Source: Arthrobotrys musiformis (Eukaryota > Ascomycota > Orbiliomycetes > Orbiliales > Orbiliaceae). Taken from it: 64,000 bases of DNA. Of the stretch, positions 10,617 to 22,876 are shown piece by piece. The notes beneath the pieces are model-generated. The model was not told the origin of the DNA, did no database searches, and saw only the letters and a list, made by a program, of their open reading frames with translations. The stretch lies in contig JAVHJL010000005.1 of NCBI GenBank assembly GCA_036971715.1, forward strand, positions 3,596,001-3,660,000. The letters run 5' to 3'. The translations under genes were made by a program, and so were the position numbers. Position 1 is the first letter of the stretch. Each line of letters begins with the position of its first letter.

Positions 10617-13030
10617 GCCTCCAGTTCCAACTATTATATTGAGTGGTAAGGCTTCTTTTTCATCAAAAGGTTTGAAAAGGGACTGAGGAAGCTGTAAGAG
10701 AGAATTAGCTCGGGACCCCTTGTCGGCATTCAAACGCAGGTGCGCAGGGGTGGGCACATCGGCCCGTCATCAGCGCAGATGCGCCCTTGCGTGGTCCCAC
10801 ATGACGTTTCATGTAGCTTCCAACAGTATCAACACTATTCTTTGTAAGGGCTGACGACGTCGTCAGTGCGGAGCGGCAGACCCCGTGGCTTGAATACCCA
10901 ATCGAATCCTCAGTGCTTGAAACTTCCAAATATCAATTGAGAGGCTTTGATGTCAATAGCAGGAAAAAATCCCATACTATGCCCCATCGAGAACCCAGAA
11001 GTTTGAATAGAACATTATCGAAACATAATAATATATCGACGAAAGTTAACCTTTTTATGGTAATGATCAAATCTCACAATTTCGGTCCCAATCTACAAAA
11101 CAGGCAAGTAGCTCGACTAGCTCACATTCTAAAACCCCACAAGCCTCCCGAAAACCCGTCCAGCTAGTCCGACATTATCACATCATAAACACCCCTGATC
11201 CCTTGAATCCAACCTTCATCATTGATTGTGCACTGAGCAACATCTAACCAGTGCACTAAGCCTGGCTCTAAATTCGCCGCCCACGAAATCCAACAAGAAT
11301 ACCGAACCGTAGAATCCGGCAGAATAGACACGTTTTTTCCCATTCCTTTTTCCCATCCCAACCCCTGCTAGAGCATGCGCATACCCTAGATTCTACCCAT
11401 ATTATAGATGAGAGAAAACCAGAGAGAATTAGTCTACGGATCAGATGTAAATGATGCTTTAACCAGGCGAAACTGATAATAAAGAGCCTGCAGGCTGTTT
11501 CTTTTTTAATTTCAGCCTGTAGAATAGCCTGTACATGTGGGAAAGCTTGGGCTTTCATCATAGATCCGGATAACTTCCTTCGCCGGTGCCTGGTATCCAC
11601 TTCGTCGATTCAGCAACTTTATAGTTACCGGTTATACAACTTTTTTGAGCGTAGGTCAGATGGTTCTACCTTATAATTTATATAATTACGTGCGTATACG
11701 CACTGGATATCCAAGGATATTACCGGTCTTCTCTTAGCATGTACGCGTGCATATCAGAAACTGGGGTCGGAGAATTCTCAATATATATTTCTGCTGCGCA
11801 GTTTGGCTAAATTGCATACCCACAAACCTACATGGACATCCGTAATAATATTGCTTGAAACCCGTAACTACATCCGTGTGATCCTCAAAAATGACCGATC
11901 TACAATATCAGACTAGGCGGTGAAAAGGCCAAGCAACTCGATTCGAGTCTTGGATCACGGTGATCTTTTCTTAAACCCACGGCCCTCCGGAAGATACTAG
12001 TTCAAAGGGATTGTATTTCCGGTGATAATAGCACTCGTAACTAGGATAAGGATTTCTACCATGCCATATAGTGCCTATATCTAGCCCACTAATGCCGAAT
12101 GTCAACGGCAAGGACCTATCGGCATATCACCGGCGATATTAATAAACACCCATCTAAAACCCAGTTTCAAACATTCTAGACGAGTATCCATGTATACATG
12201 TACTACACCGTGCAATACCAGTATACTCCAAGAATTGTCATGATCAATACAATGCAACATGAAATATGAGTTGAATCAACCAGTGATATTCGTCCAGGCC
12301 GAATACCACTACCAGGCTTTGACCGTTTCAATATTAATTTATAAATTTACCCCGGTAAAGCAGAAGGGAGTTGAAAACCCGGGTAGGCGTTTGCTGCGGT
12401 TTCGGGTGAATCCCATGGATACCAATCGTTGACCGCGAAATCGATACCATCAATCGCGAAGCGTTCGCATTTTCTACAGATCCACCCGCGTTTTCGCGTA
12501 TTCGCGGTTCGCTATTTACGTTATAAACAACAAGAGAGGTGACCGATATAAAATTTTTATTTGATTTTTTTGTTCGCCTGGAGCCAAATTAGAAGTTAAG
12601 CGCAACCTTCACAAAAGAAAATGATAAGAGAAAATGATAAGAGAAACGCTCTGTATATTTACAATATGGAAAAGATGGAAAAGGGGAAACGAAAAGAATA
12701 GCCCTCGGAGTCGAAGAATGTTGACTGCTGTTGTAGTTAAATCTTTACCTCGTAGGGCCTGAAGCCTTCATAGGGCGTAGTTAGTCCGTTCATCCTCGCG
12801 ATTGCGAGATAAATAGTAAAAGAAGAATCATGAAAATGCTCGAATCGTGTTGAACGTATACCTTCCCCCGCATCCCTCCGTCCCCGCACAACCGCCAATC
12901 TAGCCCATTACACCGGTGATAAAAGCACTTGACAAAAAAGATAAGAGAATATAGCATACTATCGCCGTGTTGGAAAAGGAAAAAAGTAATCCGTGACACA
13001 ATAACTTTCGCTTATTTGCGCAAATTTTTT

Positions 13031-16000
13031 TCAAATCCCGACACCAAATATCCCAGTACCTTCGCTGCCACCGCCAACCCCGCCGATATCTCCATCCTCA
13101 CCGGGGAGCGGTAGGAACTCGAAACCGTCTAGTACCCAGTTCAAATCGAACGCATCACCACCGACGCCACCCATACCGCCGGCCATTCCGGCTACTCCGA
13201 ACATTTGGTTCATATCCACTACGCTACCCGCGGTATCTAGTCCGCCGGCTGAGACAACAGATGGAGTCTCGCTATTGCTCGTGGTGGTTGGAACTGGTAG
13301 CATTGGATTTTGCAAACGGGTGGCGGACGTGCCGCCTGGTGTCGTTGGAACGGCAGGTGTGGAGAGTGTAGCTAGGAGGTCGTTCGGTATGAGCGGGGTC
13401 GACGGTCGTTGGAAGGCATTTGAGAGGACGGGGAAAGTCTGCCTATGCTGAAGTGGTGTGATCTGTGGCTGTGCTGATGTTTGTGGCGGTTGAGGCGTGA
13501 TTGCAGACCCTGGTTGTGAGGGTGTCGGGTTCAGTGTCAACTTATCTACTGACGATGCTAGAAATGCCGTTAGCTACATCGTCTGAAAAAAAAATTAGTT
13601 TCAAATACATACCAACAGCACCGCCGACCTCTTCTCTCGCCTGCAGTATCGCGTTTCGTTCCCTGAACTGTTCCCTCCATTTCCACAGGCTATCATATAC
13701 AACGCTCTGGCTCATCCGGCTTCGGATCCGCAGATCCCAGCCCGAGTGAAGCGTTTCGCCTCCCTCTCCAACTTCTTCCTTAGATACCGTGCTCATAGCA
13801 CCGCTAATAACACTGCCATCTACACTTCCCCCAGTAGCTGAGCCGGGTCCCAAGCTTCCGCATTCCCAGAGCTGTGTGAGCACGTCCGCCATGCGCGCCG
13901 GAAGATCGTTATCTGCTATAGATATGTTCCTCAGCCCTCCCAAAGCCGCATTGAAACCTTTAATGCCGCTCTCTACATCAAGGTACCTGTTGAAGTAGCT
14001 ACTTCGCAAAACCTTCAACATCATGAATGCTGCGCATGTAAACATCTGGTAGACGTATACGGGGCAGTAATCAACCACACTGTCTTCTATTTTGAGAATG
14101 TGGGTGACGAGCGATTCTGCGGCGCTGTAGAGGTTGATGATTCTGTTTGTACTCGCGGATGACAAGGTTGGGCTCTCAAAGAGGTAGAAACTGCGGAGAT
14201 GGAGACGAGCGCAGAGGAGATAGATGCGGTGAAGGGGTGTCAGTGTAGAGTTGATTTCGCCCTCCAGCTCGTCTAGACGGCGTTCGAGTAGCGTAATTAC
14301 GGCCGGCCGGCTATCTCTCTCAAGCAGGCCAATTGGATCATTATTGTTCGAGTTGAGTGAGCGTGTCGCGGTATCGACGAATCGCTGGATAAGGACAAGG
14401 TTGCGGATGTCCGTGGGAAGGGGGTATTTGGCGTTATGAAGAACGGCGTTCGAGATTGTCCAGTCGTATTGTGTGTCTGGAGGTAGGCCAAGACCAGTGC
14501 TCACACTAAACTCATTAGTACACTCCACTCCTCAAAAATATATATATTTCCGGTATTCTCACCTCTGTGAGCTTATATTGCAGCAAGCCCAAGTGGTAGT
14601 CCGATCACATATCTCGATGCTATCGGCTTTGGCCTTGTTGGCAAATTTGGTGTAGTCTTTTGTATAGGCGGGCCGGTGGAGGCCCATCTGAATCGCCACT
14701 GACACCGCTAGGCAGCTCAACATATACGTAGGGTCATTGAGGGTGCTAGATGTAGGGAATGGCCACGTTGATATCAGAATAAGCGCCTTGACGACAAATT
14801 TGTTATGAGGCACGGTAGCCAGCGTCGACCAGACAAGCTTTGACACTGCCCGGGACAGCCGCATGAGAAGATTCGGCTCGCCGGATGGGTAACGCCGCGA
14901 GGCGATCGAAATTACGACCCAGAACAGAAGCTGGGATGACGAATAATACGATGATGGTGAGGTGGCGGGGTCCAGCATCGGAAGGAAAGGGTGGTAGTGA
15001 TCAAAGTATCTACTGTAATTAGCAACCTCTGTGGAAAAGGCGGTATGCTCCACCTACACTTTGAACAGCTCGTCGATTTGCTCCTTGGTGAGCATCACAT
15101 CTTCCAGCGTCTGCGAATCCTTTGGTGGAGCGCTGTCTGCTGTAAGTTTTGGCCGCCTGTCATTCTTCATATCGGCCAACAGGCTTGTGAGTTGCAGGTC
15201 CTGGTCGTTATTATTCGCCTGAGAACCAAATGCACCAAAGCCATCGGGGATCGATTGTGATGCCGCAAATGACGATATAGCAGAAGCCGACGCTTCCAGC
15301 AGTGGTTGTGAAATCTGAGCACCGGGGGAGAACTGTATTGGCGGCTGAGCCACCACCGGACTCGAGGTGGAGGAATTCATCCCCAGCATTGAGCGTAGAT
15401 ATGCCACCTCCTTCTCCATCTCCGCGATTTTACTACAAAGATCATCAGCGACAGGTATTTCGGATCAATCGGATCGGGGACTCGCTCACCTCCTCTTGAC
15501 AGTCCGCTTGAAATTGCTGTCAATCCGGCATTCGAGCTTGAGCCGCTTGCACCGGGAGCAATCCGTATAAGGGTTCTGGACGACATCACACCGTAGCTGT
15601 ATCGAATACAATATGCATTAGCATGGCCATACGTCCAACCGGCAAGCACCAATCCTACATCTATAGTTTGCAAAAAACAACAACACCGTCTTGCTGTGTA
15701 GTGCTAGAAACAAAAAAAAATTCTGTTTTGTTTTGCGGGAGTACCTTCTGCTGCCGACACTCATTGCAAGCCCTCTTGGTGATCTGCTTTTCTGCACCGG
15801 AAATGTTGACTTTGGGGTTTGTCGTGGGGCTAGTGAGGGTACTAGCTTCACCGGAGAAGTGAGCTCCGTCGATATCCATCTCCATGGCTGTTAGATCGCC
15901 GGCGGTGTATGTAGCGGGGCTTCTGGCACCCTCGGTGCCATATGATTCGGTGGGGGAATTTTGGAAGTTTGCATAACCGTTCGCGATTGCGGAGTGGTCG

Positions 16001-16194
16001 AGAGAGGCACTGCGGAGGTGCTGCCCCGCACTCTCGGGCGTGACAGTGGCATTGGCATTGTTATCGGTCGGGGAAGGTAAGAGATCATTGGGGACGGTGC
16101 CAGTTTCAGAGAGGGTCTTTCGACGCTTGACTGGGCGATTGGAAGCAGTAGAGGAAGGAGGAGTGGTAGCAGCAGAGGGCGGCTTGGTCCTCAT
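13031..16194 (-). CDS. Zn2Cys6 fungal transcription factor, six exons, 930 aa
   Basis: Exons: 16194-15745, 15596-15490, 15432-15058, 15009-14563, 14499-13613 and 13557-13031; the joined frame is open. The zinc cluster spans the first intron: cysteines at about 143, 146, 153, 163, 166 and 173 (C-x2-C-x6-C-x9-C-x2-C-x6-C, with NPYTDCSRCKR). A basic linker and a short coiled coil (AEMEKEVAYLRSML) follow, as in dimerising regulators of this class. The middle (about 310-760) matches the fungal-specific regulatory domain, starting YFDHYHPFLPMLD. The C-terminal 175 residues are Pro/Gly/Thr-rich with acidic and hydrophobic patches, a likely activation region. The N-terminal 140 residues include KRRK and are otherwise low-complexity. 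The last intron has several in-frame candidate acceptors; I used the one after the CTAAC branch point. The target pathway is unknown. Confidence 0.9.
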
Positions 16195-18517
16195 CTTATC
16201 CCTTCTAGCTCTGAACGATTTTCAGAGATCCGAGTCGGGGAGGTTGGAGCAGACAAAAAATTGCGATGTCGGCGGTCTACAGGCACAAGTCGGCTGGCGC
16301 GAGGATCCGACAGGCCTAAAAACTTAAGCTCTTTCCTTTCCGTCCTGTAAATTGCCGTTTTGTCGGGGTCCTTTGATCCAGAAACGTCAGGAAGGGCAGC
16401 TCGTGCTTGTTTTTTTTCGCTCGCATACGTTACGGTGTTAATCGATATGGGATAATGCAACTATGGCGACAATTGGTCAATGGCAATTGGCGCTGGGAAG
16501 GGTTGCTTTTCAGGCGGAAGGCCTCGTGCACCAGTCCGTGACTCATTTCCTAATCTAATCTGATTGAGGAGGGCATCCTTCACGCTTCCAGAGTGCAGAG
16601 ACTTCAGCGAGTTGAATTTTGGCTATTCCTGTCGGTTGCCTGAAGAATTAGCTAATTGGCGCCAGTTTGGGGGTCGGCGATTAATGAGGAGGGAGGGTTA
16701 CCGGGCTTAGGGCTTTCCTCGTCTCGGAGACAGCCGTCGCAACGCAAATAGTCCAACATGATGGGGCTTTCGAGAAGCCAAGATATTGATGGCGATGCAT
16801 GATGAGGGACGAAGGCATCGAGAAAAAAGAGGCTAGGTGGTGGGGAGCGAGGTGGGACATCATGTTCGGTGACTTAATGCCCTCATATAGGACGAGTCTC
16901 TCGGGCGTCCGGCGATTCGATGCATATGTCTGCCCGGCACTTCGAGCCAGGAAGGCCGAAAGACGCTACCCGGTTGGATGCATTTATGACACCACATCGA
17001 CGGACCGCAGCATATCCCTCGGCCTTCCAGGGACTCGGGTACGCGTATTCCACGTCGGATAAACCATATCGATGCGTCTTCGGAAAGAATGATGCCTGAC
17101 TCGACCCACAGGCGGGTGGAGACCGAGCAGGGAAGCTCCACACATGTGGCTGGTGCCCATACTGCGAACGACATTCTAGAAATGCCCTGTACCAGCGATT
17201 AATTAGTAAAGCTCGTATCAACATTGGTTTCCTCAAACGCGGGGAAAGAGGTACCTTTTGTTGGAGAGCTCCTGACAATCATTGGCCATCGATGTCGCTA
17301 TATCTATGTAGGCCAATTATAGGCTAATGGAGCCGCTTGTACCAGCCGTTAGTATACCGAAGAACCCGGGGAAGAGAAGGGGTCTTACCAGAACAGCGTA
17401 TATTTGCAATACATTGGGCCCCAAATAGCATAAAATGCTTCTAGTGAATGATTTGGAGTTGTGGCTGTTGTAATTTGATGAGGTGAGGTTGAAAGGACCA
17501 AATAGGACGTAGACACTCCCATACAATACATCCCCAACCCACCCGACCACCAGACCGCCACATGCACAACCCATCACCACTTTGCTTACCTAAGTAGCTC
17601 TAACTAGACACGAAGGGATATGATGGCATCGATCCGTGGACACCGCCCATGGAATCCGTTTAATAAAATTATAGGTTCTAGCCAGCGCCGTAGTCGTCGA
17701 CTGGACCTCATCCCCAGCCCGCAAAGCACCCACTCTTCCAACCAAAATCCATTATCGACATCGCCGGGGCATATAGTAACTGACCCACGCAAATACACAC
17801 TGCTGCACCAGTGACTTTGTATGGACCCCTTCATCTCTCGTCGGTATTTTATTTATACCTAGCCCAGAAGGGTGGGATTAATATCTGGGTGAACAGCCTC
17901 AATCCAGACGGTACGATCTCATCCGTTCTAGCCGCCCCAACAATTCGAGGATAATACAACCGATAGAAATTGATTACTCTGAAAACAATCATAGGGTGGT
18001 GGTCTATAATCCGCACCATTCATAACAAAAGGAAGTTTCCAATGATTCAGGGTTCCGTGGAAATCCAATGCTTCACACGCAGGTACCGGGCTGTGTTCGC
18101 AGCTAAATGTCTACGGCACACAGTCAAGAGCCATCGCATCAGTATCAGGACGGGCATGGAGCCTAGGGAAGCAGCCCTCAGAGTTATTCTCATTTTAATC
18201 TTGGGAAATCATTCGATCGGGCCTCCTTGATAGGGAGGCCGCTGACGACCATGGTCGAATATGGAACACCAGCCAATGATTATACCACCAAAAAAAATAT
18301 TCCCCTTTATTTCGAGACGGATATCTCGCAAATGCTTTAGTCAATGTTTTCGATCCATACTACTAATGAATATATAGCAAGGAGATACACCTGAGGCCAT
18401 TCCGAGGGGGGTGAAGGACCCTGCAGGAGAATCAACACAAATATTCTGTTGCATTTTCCGAACCACTTTGAAAACCCATTCTTGGCAAATCTTCAACCTC
18501 CTCGATCAAAATCCACG
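16195..18517. other. Divergent intergenic region, regulator / peroxiredoxin-like
   Basis: A 2.3-kb region shared by the promoters of the minus-strand regulator and the plus-strand peroxiredoxin-like gene. Open frames up to 131 codons on both strands overlap each other and show no domain, so I call no gene. Long leaders are usual for fungal regulators and may occupy part of it. Confidence 0.55.
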
Positions 18518-19776
18518 ATGCTGCTCCTGCCCCGCGGCCCCCTCCTTCGCCGGTTACGCGCCACGCCCCGTTTTCCTATAACGCCCTCCCGCTCATACCA
18601 CCCAGCCCACCTTTACCCCGGCCAAAAACTCCATCCGCAATTAATTCCCCTTCTAAATACCCTCTCCACCCCAACAGCCGCGCGACCAAATGACATCTGG
18701 AAAGTCCTCTTCACGGCAATCGGACCCAGAGATCCGGTTTGTACGCCTGCTTCATCTTATTCCACAAACTTTCCCTACTATAGACTAACAGTTACTCTGC
18801 CTTAGCGACCACAAACATAAAATCCTTCTCAGAAGTTCACTCCGATTTACTAGAGAGGGATACAGCCGTCCTGGCTATTGTCCCAGGGACGGAAAGGGCG
18901 ACTAAATCATGGTTGAAGGATATTGCACGATCTTCTGGCAAGTGGCAGGATAGGCCGTTGGAACTCGAGGGAGAGATTAGCTCCAGGATACTCGGATTCC
19001 CGGTTATTGCCGACCCGAATTATACCATTCTAAAGAAGTTGGGATTTCTTGAAGGGTATGTTTTCACTTCCTTAACAGACTATTCGTAGACCGAAGTAGC
19101 TAAACTTTTGCAATTACATAGAGAGAAACCACATACCCTCCTCCACATACTCGATCCAACCCACACAATCCGCCTCACAACCCTCCTCCCTCCAACAATC
19201 GGAATAAACACACTAGACATAGTCCGAACCCTTCACGCCCTACAAACCTCAGATGACTACGATATCCTAATCCCCGCCGATTGGACACCGGGTAAAGACG
19301 CATTAATGCCACACAACCGTCTCCGCTCTCCAGCTGGTATAGAAGCCCTAAAACGCGATATGCAAGAAACCACGAATCTCCCGTTATCAGTTGACCCAGA
19401 GTTAGATGACGACGGTGTGATAAGGGATAGGGACGAAGAAGGGGATATTATATACCGCGAGCAACAGGATGAATTGGAGGCGGAGTATGAGAATAGAGTT
19501 GTGGATAACACAATGCCGCCTGGAGAGGTATGGGAGGTTTTACCATACCTTAGGTACGTTAGAATCGACGACTCGGTGGAGAATTCCAACAGTATTATTG
19601 GGTACGAAAGGATGAAGACGGATTTGATCAGGAGTTTTGAAAAGTTCAAGTTTGAAAAGGGTGAAAAGAGGAAAGAAGCTGCTAAAAAGGAATGGGACAA
19701 GTCGCGAAGCCAGAGGGAGAGGACGGTCATGGAGTTATTAAGAGAGGCAGAGATGGGGAGGTTACCGAAAAAGTAA
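18518..19776 (+). CDS. Peroxiredoxin-6-like protein lacking the peroxidatic Cys, three exons, 375 aa
   Basis: Exons 18518-18740, 18806-19055 and 19122-19776 join in an open frame. The core matches 1-Cys peroxiredoxins: FPVIADPNY, HILDPTHTIRL, a GINTLDIVRTLHALQ helix, PADWTPG, and PYLRYVRI near the end (family KYLRY). In active enzymes the N-terminal motif is TPVCTT. Here canonical splicing builds the junction codon as T|CG, giving DPVSTT with Ser at about 75, so both the catalytic Thr and Cys are replaced. The N-terminus (MLLLPRGPLLRRLRATPRF, then PSRSYH) looks like a mitochondrial presequence. An acidic insert and a long, highly charged C-terminal helix (Lys/Glu-rich) extend beyond the usual fold. 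Probably a non-peroxidase structural or binding protein of mitochondria; function not known. The first ATG in frame was used. Confidence 0.8.
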
Positions 19777-20345
19777 ACCTCTCCCATTATAACATAGCCC
19801 AATTGTATAATATTGTACTATATTACAAAATAAACCTAACAACCTCCTTCACATCACCCATTCACCCTTTTCCTCCTCCAACCCCAGATAGATCGCACAA
19901 TCAACCACAACCTTCACCATCTCAGGCCTCCTTCCCCCATACATCCTCAATCTGTTCAAAAAGACGGTATTATGAAATGCCGAGATCGCGAGCGAGGGTG
20001 AGGTTATCCTATCCTGCGGGGTCGTCAGAACGCACGGACGGTGGAAGTGGCGGTTTTTGAGGAAGGAGGGGGGGTAATAGATAGGTTTGGATGCAGTCGC
20101 GCCAGATACGACATAGTACTTGAGATAAATTTGGTAGGAGTTCCCAGTCCGCCGGGATGATTCGCATTTGGAGTTGGAGGTGATCCCGGGAAGATAAATG
20201 TTTACATTCTTGACTCAGTATGGTCTCGTTCCCAGACGTCACAAAGGGGGCATTCAGTACATTTATATCAAGCGACTAATAGTCTCTAGGCTAAGATTTG
20301 TATAAATATGCCCCGCCGTCATAGCCCGCACATATATATGTATAG
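19777..20345. other. Intergenic, convergent 3' ends
   Basis: Lies between the 3' ends of the peroxiredoxin-like gene (+) and the first F-box-like gene (-). A C/T-rich patch (about 19860-19935) is present. No gene is seen. Confidence 0.6.
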
Positions 20346-21191
20346 TTACACTAAAAATCTAATAATCGCCTTCACCCTCCCCCCCTCGAACCTCCCCAAA
20401 TACTCAGGCATACTAGCAAACTGAATCTCATCCGGATACTTTGCATCTAGGAAAGCATATTTATACTCGTGTAACTCCGGCACAACTCTAACCACCATTG
20501 TTGGCGCAGACCCATTCTGCGGTCTAGCCACAAATCTTCGATTCGCCATATCGGAAAGGACTCTCAAAAGCGAACGGAGATTGTTTCCCCTTCCTTCCGC
20601 CCCATCCTCTTCTAATTTATCTTCCTCCCCGCATCCTTGATCTTGAGGCGATGTTTCATTCTCGCTAGTGGTCGAAAAGGGCTCAAGAGGAAGCTTCCAA
20701 AGAATGGAAGGGTGCCCGATATCAAGGTACTCGGGTGGAGAAGGTAAACACTGACTCAGATGACCCGCAAGCCGCCCTTCTCCCATGAGGAGAATAGGGT
20801 CGGTTGAAAAGCATCCCAAGGTTAGATTCGCAACTGGAACATCCCTTAGAATATTCAGGATATCCACATTCGACTGGTGTGCAGAAGTAGTCGTAGAACC
20901 GCCGTCATTGTCACCCGTAAATTCAACATAACAGGGAAACACCCTGCCCCCGTCTTCGAATCGTATGAAATGCGTGATGTAGGTGATAAACCTATGGAAA
21001 TATACCACGGGTTTATGACCGTCGGGTTCGTCAGGAGTGAAGTATGTGTATTTTGTTGGCAGAAAAGTTGGAGAATGAAGGATATGCTGGCGCCATGAGC
21101 GGCAGACCTGTGCGAGAACAGGAAGCTGAGTGATATCCGCGAAGTGGAGGATTTGGAGATGAAGTTCCGGGGGTAGGCGTGGCATTGCCAT
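20346..21191 (-). CDS. F-box-like protein, single exon, 281 aa
   Basis: The N-terminus fits an F-box: LPPELHLQILHFADI then VLAQVCRSWRQHIL, the Leu-Pro-Glu-X-hydrophobic core followed by V-C-(R/K)-X-W. F-box proteins usually recruit substrates to SCF ubiquitin ligases through Skp1. The remainder has no repeats or known substrate-binding domain. It contains a YFHRFITYITHFIRFEDG segment that is closely echoed in the next gene (LYHKVLSYLTHYVRMDDG), showing that the two are diverged paralogues. An acidic low-complexity insert lies at about 185-205. Two ATGs stand six bases apart; the first was used. Codon bias is weak. Confidence 0.75.
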   Translation of the reverse strand: MAMPRLPPELHLQILHFADITQLPVLAQVCRSWRQHILHSPTFLPTKYTYFTPDEPDGHKPVVYFHRFITYITHFIRFEDGGRVFPCYVEFTGDNDGGSTTTSAHQSNVDILNILRDVPVANLTLGCFSTDPILLMGEGRLAGHLSQCLPSPPEYLDIGHPSILWKLPLEPFSTTSENETSPQDQGCGEEDKLEEDGAEGRGNNLRSLLRVLSDMANRRFVARPQNGSAPTMVVRVVPELHEYKYAFLDAKYPDEIQFASMPEYLGRFEGGRVKAIIRFLV

Positions 21192-21922
21192 CGTAAGTGG
21201 ATTGGGAGGAGCTTTATAGTGAAAGTTCTGTTCGTGAATAGAATCACAAACTTATCAACCTGACCTGATAGCGACTGCATTTACCCATGCATGCATGCAT
21301 GCATATGGAGCTACGTAGCTAAAGCCCCCAAAGTGGAGCCAGGCAACAGCTGCTGACAGCCTTATCACAAGATTGAGATCAGAAAGAATAATACCACACT
21401 AACAACCCTTCATTTGGTTTTCGGGCTTCTAGACTGTCAGAACCGAAATCCTGGCGGGTTGGCTCCTCCTAGAATCCCATTTACTCCTTATATAGCACCT
21501 CAAAAGACCTGCCGAGTCGTTTACTGAATCCAAGGCCCCACATCTTGTCGAAAGAGTGGATAATTAAAATTCATAACGTATATACATTGGGACAACCGTA
21601 ATGCACAATCTCTCTAACTCGATATCTTCCCCTTTGCCCCGTAGTGTATTTGAAGCCCTCCCGAGACGATTTTACTGATTTAAATTTGTGGAGAGTATAG
21701 TATTAATCGCTTTAGGTTGAATAGGGCTATATGAAGCTTCGAAACCGTGGAAAGGTATATATAAAGTTGGTTTCGGCCCACATGCATAGCCATTCTAAGG
21801 TTCAATAAGATGTCAATATATTCGTGACTATGATAATACCAGGCCTTCCATGGCCAACACCCACATGGCCGGCCACCCCTTAGGCGCATACGTATATGTC
21901 TGTATGTATATACGCTTAGAAA
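21192..21922. other. Intergenic between tandem F-box-like genes
   Basis: Promoter of the first F-box-like gene and 3' flank of the second. It contains the tetranucleotide repeat at 21286-21304. No gene is seen. Confidence 0.6.
21286..21304. repeat. (CATG)n microsatellite, 19 bp
   Basis: CATG/ATGC is repeated almost five times without interruption, about 95 bp upstream of the F-box-like gene at 20346-21191. Confidence 0.9.
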
Positions 21923-22876
21923 CTACGAAAGGATATTCTGAATTCCAGAACGGCCCCAAACCGTCTGTAACTCTTTCCCCTCATAATAAGCCCCCAACCC
22001 TGACGCTGCGACTTCAAATCCTCCACTCATCGTCCTCCTCTTTACCATCCCTTTCAATTTCCTCATTACCTCCCACCTCCGGACCAACCCCCACGTCTTT
22101 CCACGTTCATCATCCAAGCCGAGTTCCTGTCTTGAACTGACAACCTCGGACTCACGAGCACTATTCGCGTTCCCCGAGCTTCGGGCTAACGGTAGCAACG
22201 CGAATTCCAAAAAACACAAACCATCCTCGTTTTGTGTGTATTTCATAACCACGTTCAAAATATCAGCATGGCTGTAGTTGGTGTAATAGTCCGCTAAGCG
22301 ATTATTCACCGCCCGTCCATTCTTTTCAAGGAACTCGCCGACCGTGGGGATTTTCGCTGCCTGCGATTTCCAGCCGTAAGAGGGCCGTTTGAAGGGCGCT
22401 GTTTTTTCGTGGGCATAGGTGTTATTGAATGCCAATCGCGAGAGGCTTTTGCCTTTGCCTTTCCCCTCGCCGACGAGAGTTGGTGACTCAGCGGATAATA
22501 AATCATTCGCGAAAAACGTAGGGTTTAAGCGATATTTCGTGGCTGACCCGGTCCCGCATTGAAAGGATGGGGGTTTGAAGTAGCAGGCGTGGTAGTCGCC
22601 ATCGTCCATTCGGACGTAATGGGTTAAGTACGATAGGACTTTATGGTATAGCGGTTCTTCAAACCTGGTTTTGGGACCCTTCGCGCGGTTTAGAGGGAGC
22701 TTGTAGGATTTATAACGGTTTCTGAGGATCGACGAAGAGGTTAGGAGGAAGGTGCGCCAGGCGTGACAGACGAGACTTAGAGCCGGGTGGGATTCCCAGG
22801 GCGCGTGCTCCAGAATGATCAGCTGGATTTCGAGGGGTAGAAGGGGTCTTGTGTTCGTGGTATCCGTTTCCGCCAT
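21923..22876 (-). CDS. F-box-like protein, paralogue of its neighbour, 317 aa
   Basis: A single exon. The N-terminus LPLEIQLIILEHAPW followed by LSLVCHAWRTFLL is a plausible F-box. The shared segment (LYHKVLSYLTHYVRMDDGDYHACYF versus the neighbour's counterpart) makes it a tandem paralogue of the gene at 20346-21191; the C-terminal halves no longer align by eye. The C-terminus is basic (KLKGMVKRR). It has a Gly/Lys run (GEGKGKGKS) near residue 140. Both genes read in the same direction, about 730 bp apart, as expected from tandem duplication. The substrate is unknown. Confidence 0.7.
   Translation of the reverse strand: MAETDTTNTRPLLPLEIQLIILEHAPWESHPALSLVCHAWRTFLLTSSSILRNRYKSYKLPLNRAKGPKTRFEEPLYHKVLSYLTHYVRMDDGDYHACYFKPPSFQCGTGSATKYRLNPTFFANDLLSAESPTLVGEGKGKGKSLSRLAFNNTYAHEKTAPFKRPSYGWKSQAAKIPTVGEFLEKNGRAVNNRLADYYTNYSHADILNVVMKYTQNEDGLCFLEFALLPLARSSGNANSARESEVVSSRQELGLDDERGKTWGLVRRWEVMRKLKGMVKRRTMSGGFEVAASGLGAYYEGKELQTVWGRSGIQNILS

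Larger units (their letters stand above)
9951..13030. other. Xylanase promoter region and 3' flank of the regulator
   Basis: No gene is seen across 3.1 kb. The left part (to about 10.65 kb) is the xylanase upstream region with the sites listed separately. The rest, up to the 3' end of the zinc-cluster gene at 13031, contains only short open frames with no recognisable content. Confidence 0.55.

Noticed and set aside
11805..11811. Isolated GGCTAAA on the plus strand
   Set aside because: About eight copies of a 7-mer are expected in 64 kb of double-stranded DNA. It is 1.85 kb from the xylanase and unpaired.
13583..13612. Short intron ending at the T-run CAG in the zinc-cluster gene
   Set aside because: It would be 30 nt, too short to splice, has no room for a branch site, and leads to an early stop, losing the C-terminal region.
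18741..18805. Alternative GC-AG splice that would keep the peroxiredoxin Cys
   Set aside because: It uses a rare donor and inserts about six extra residues after the Cys, spoiling the family spacing. The canonical GT-AG splice restores the spacing exactly.
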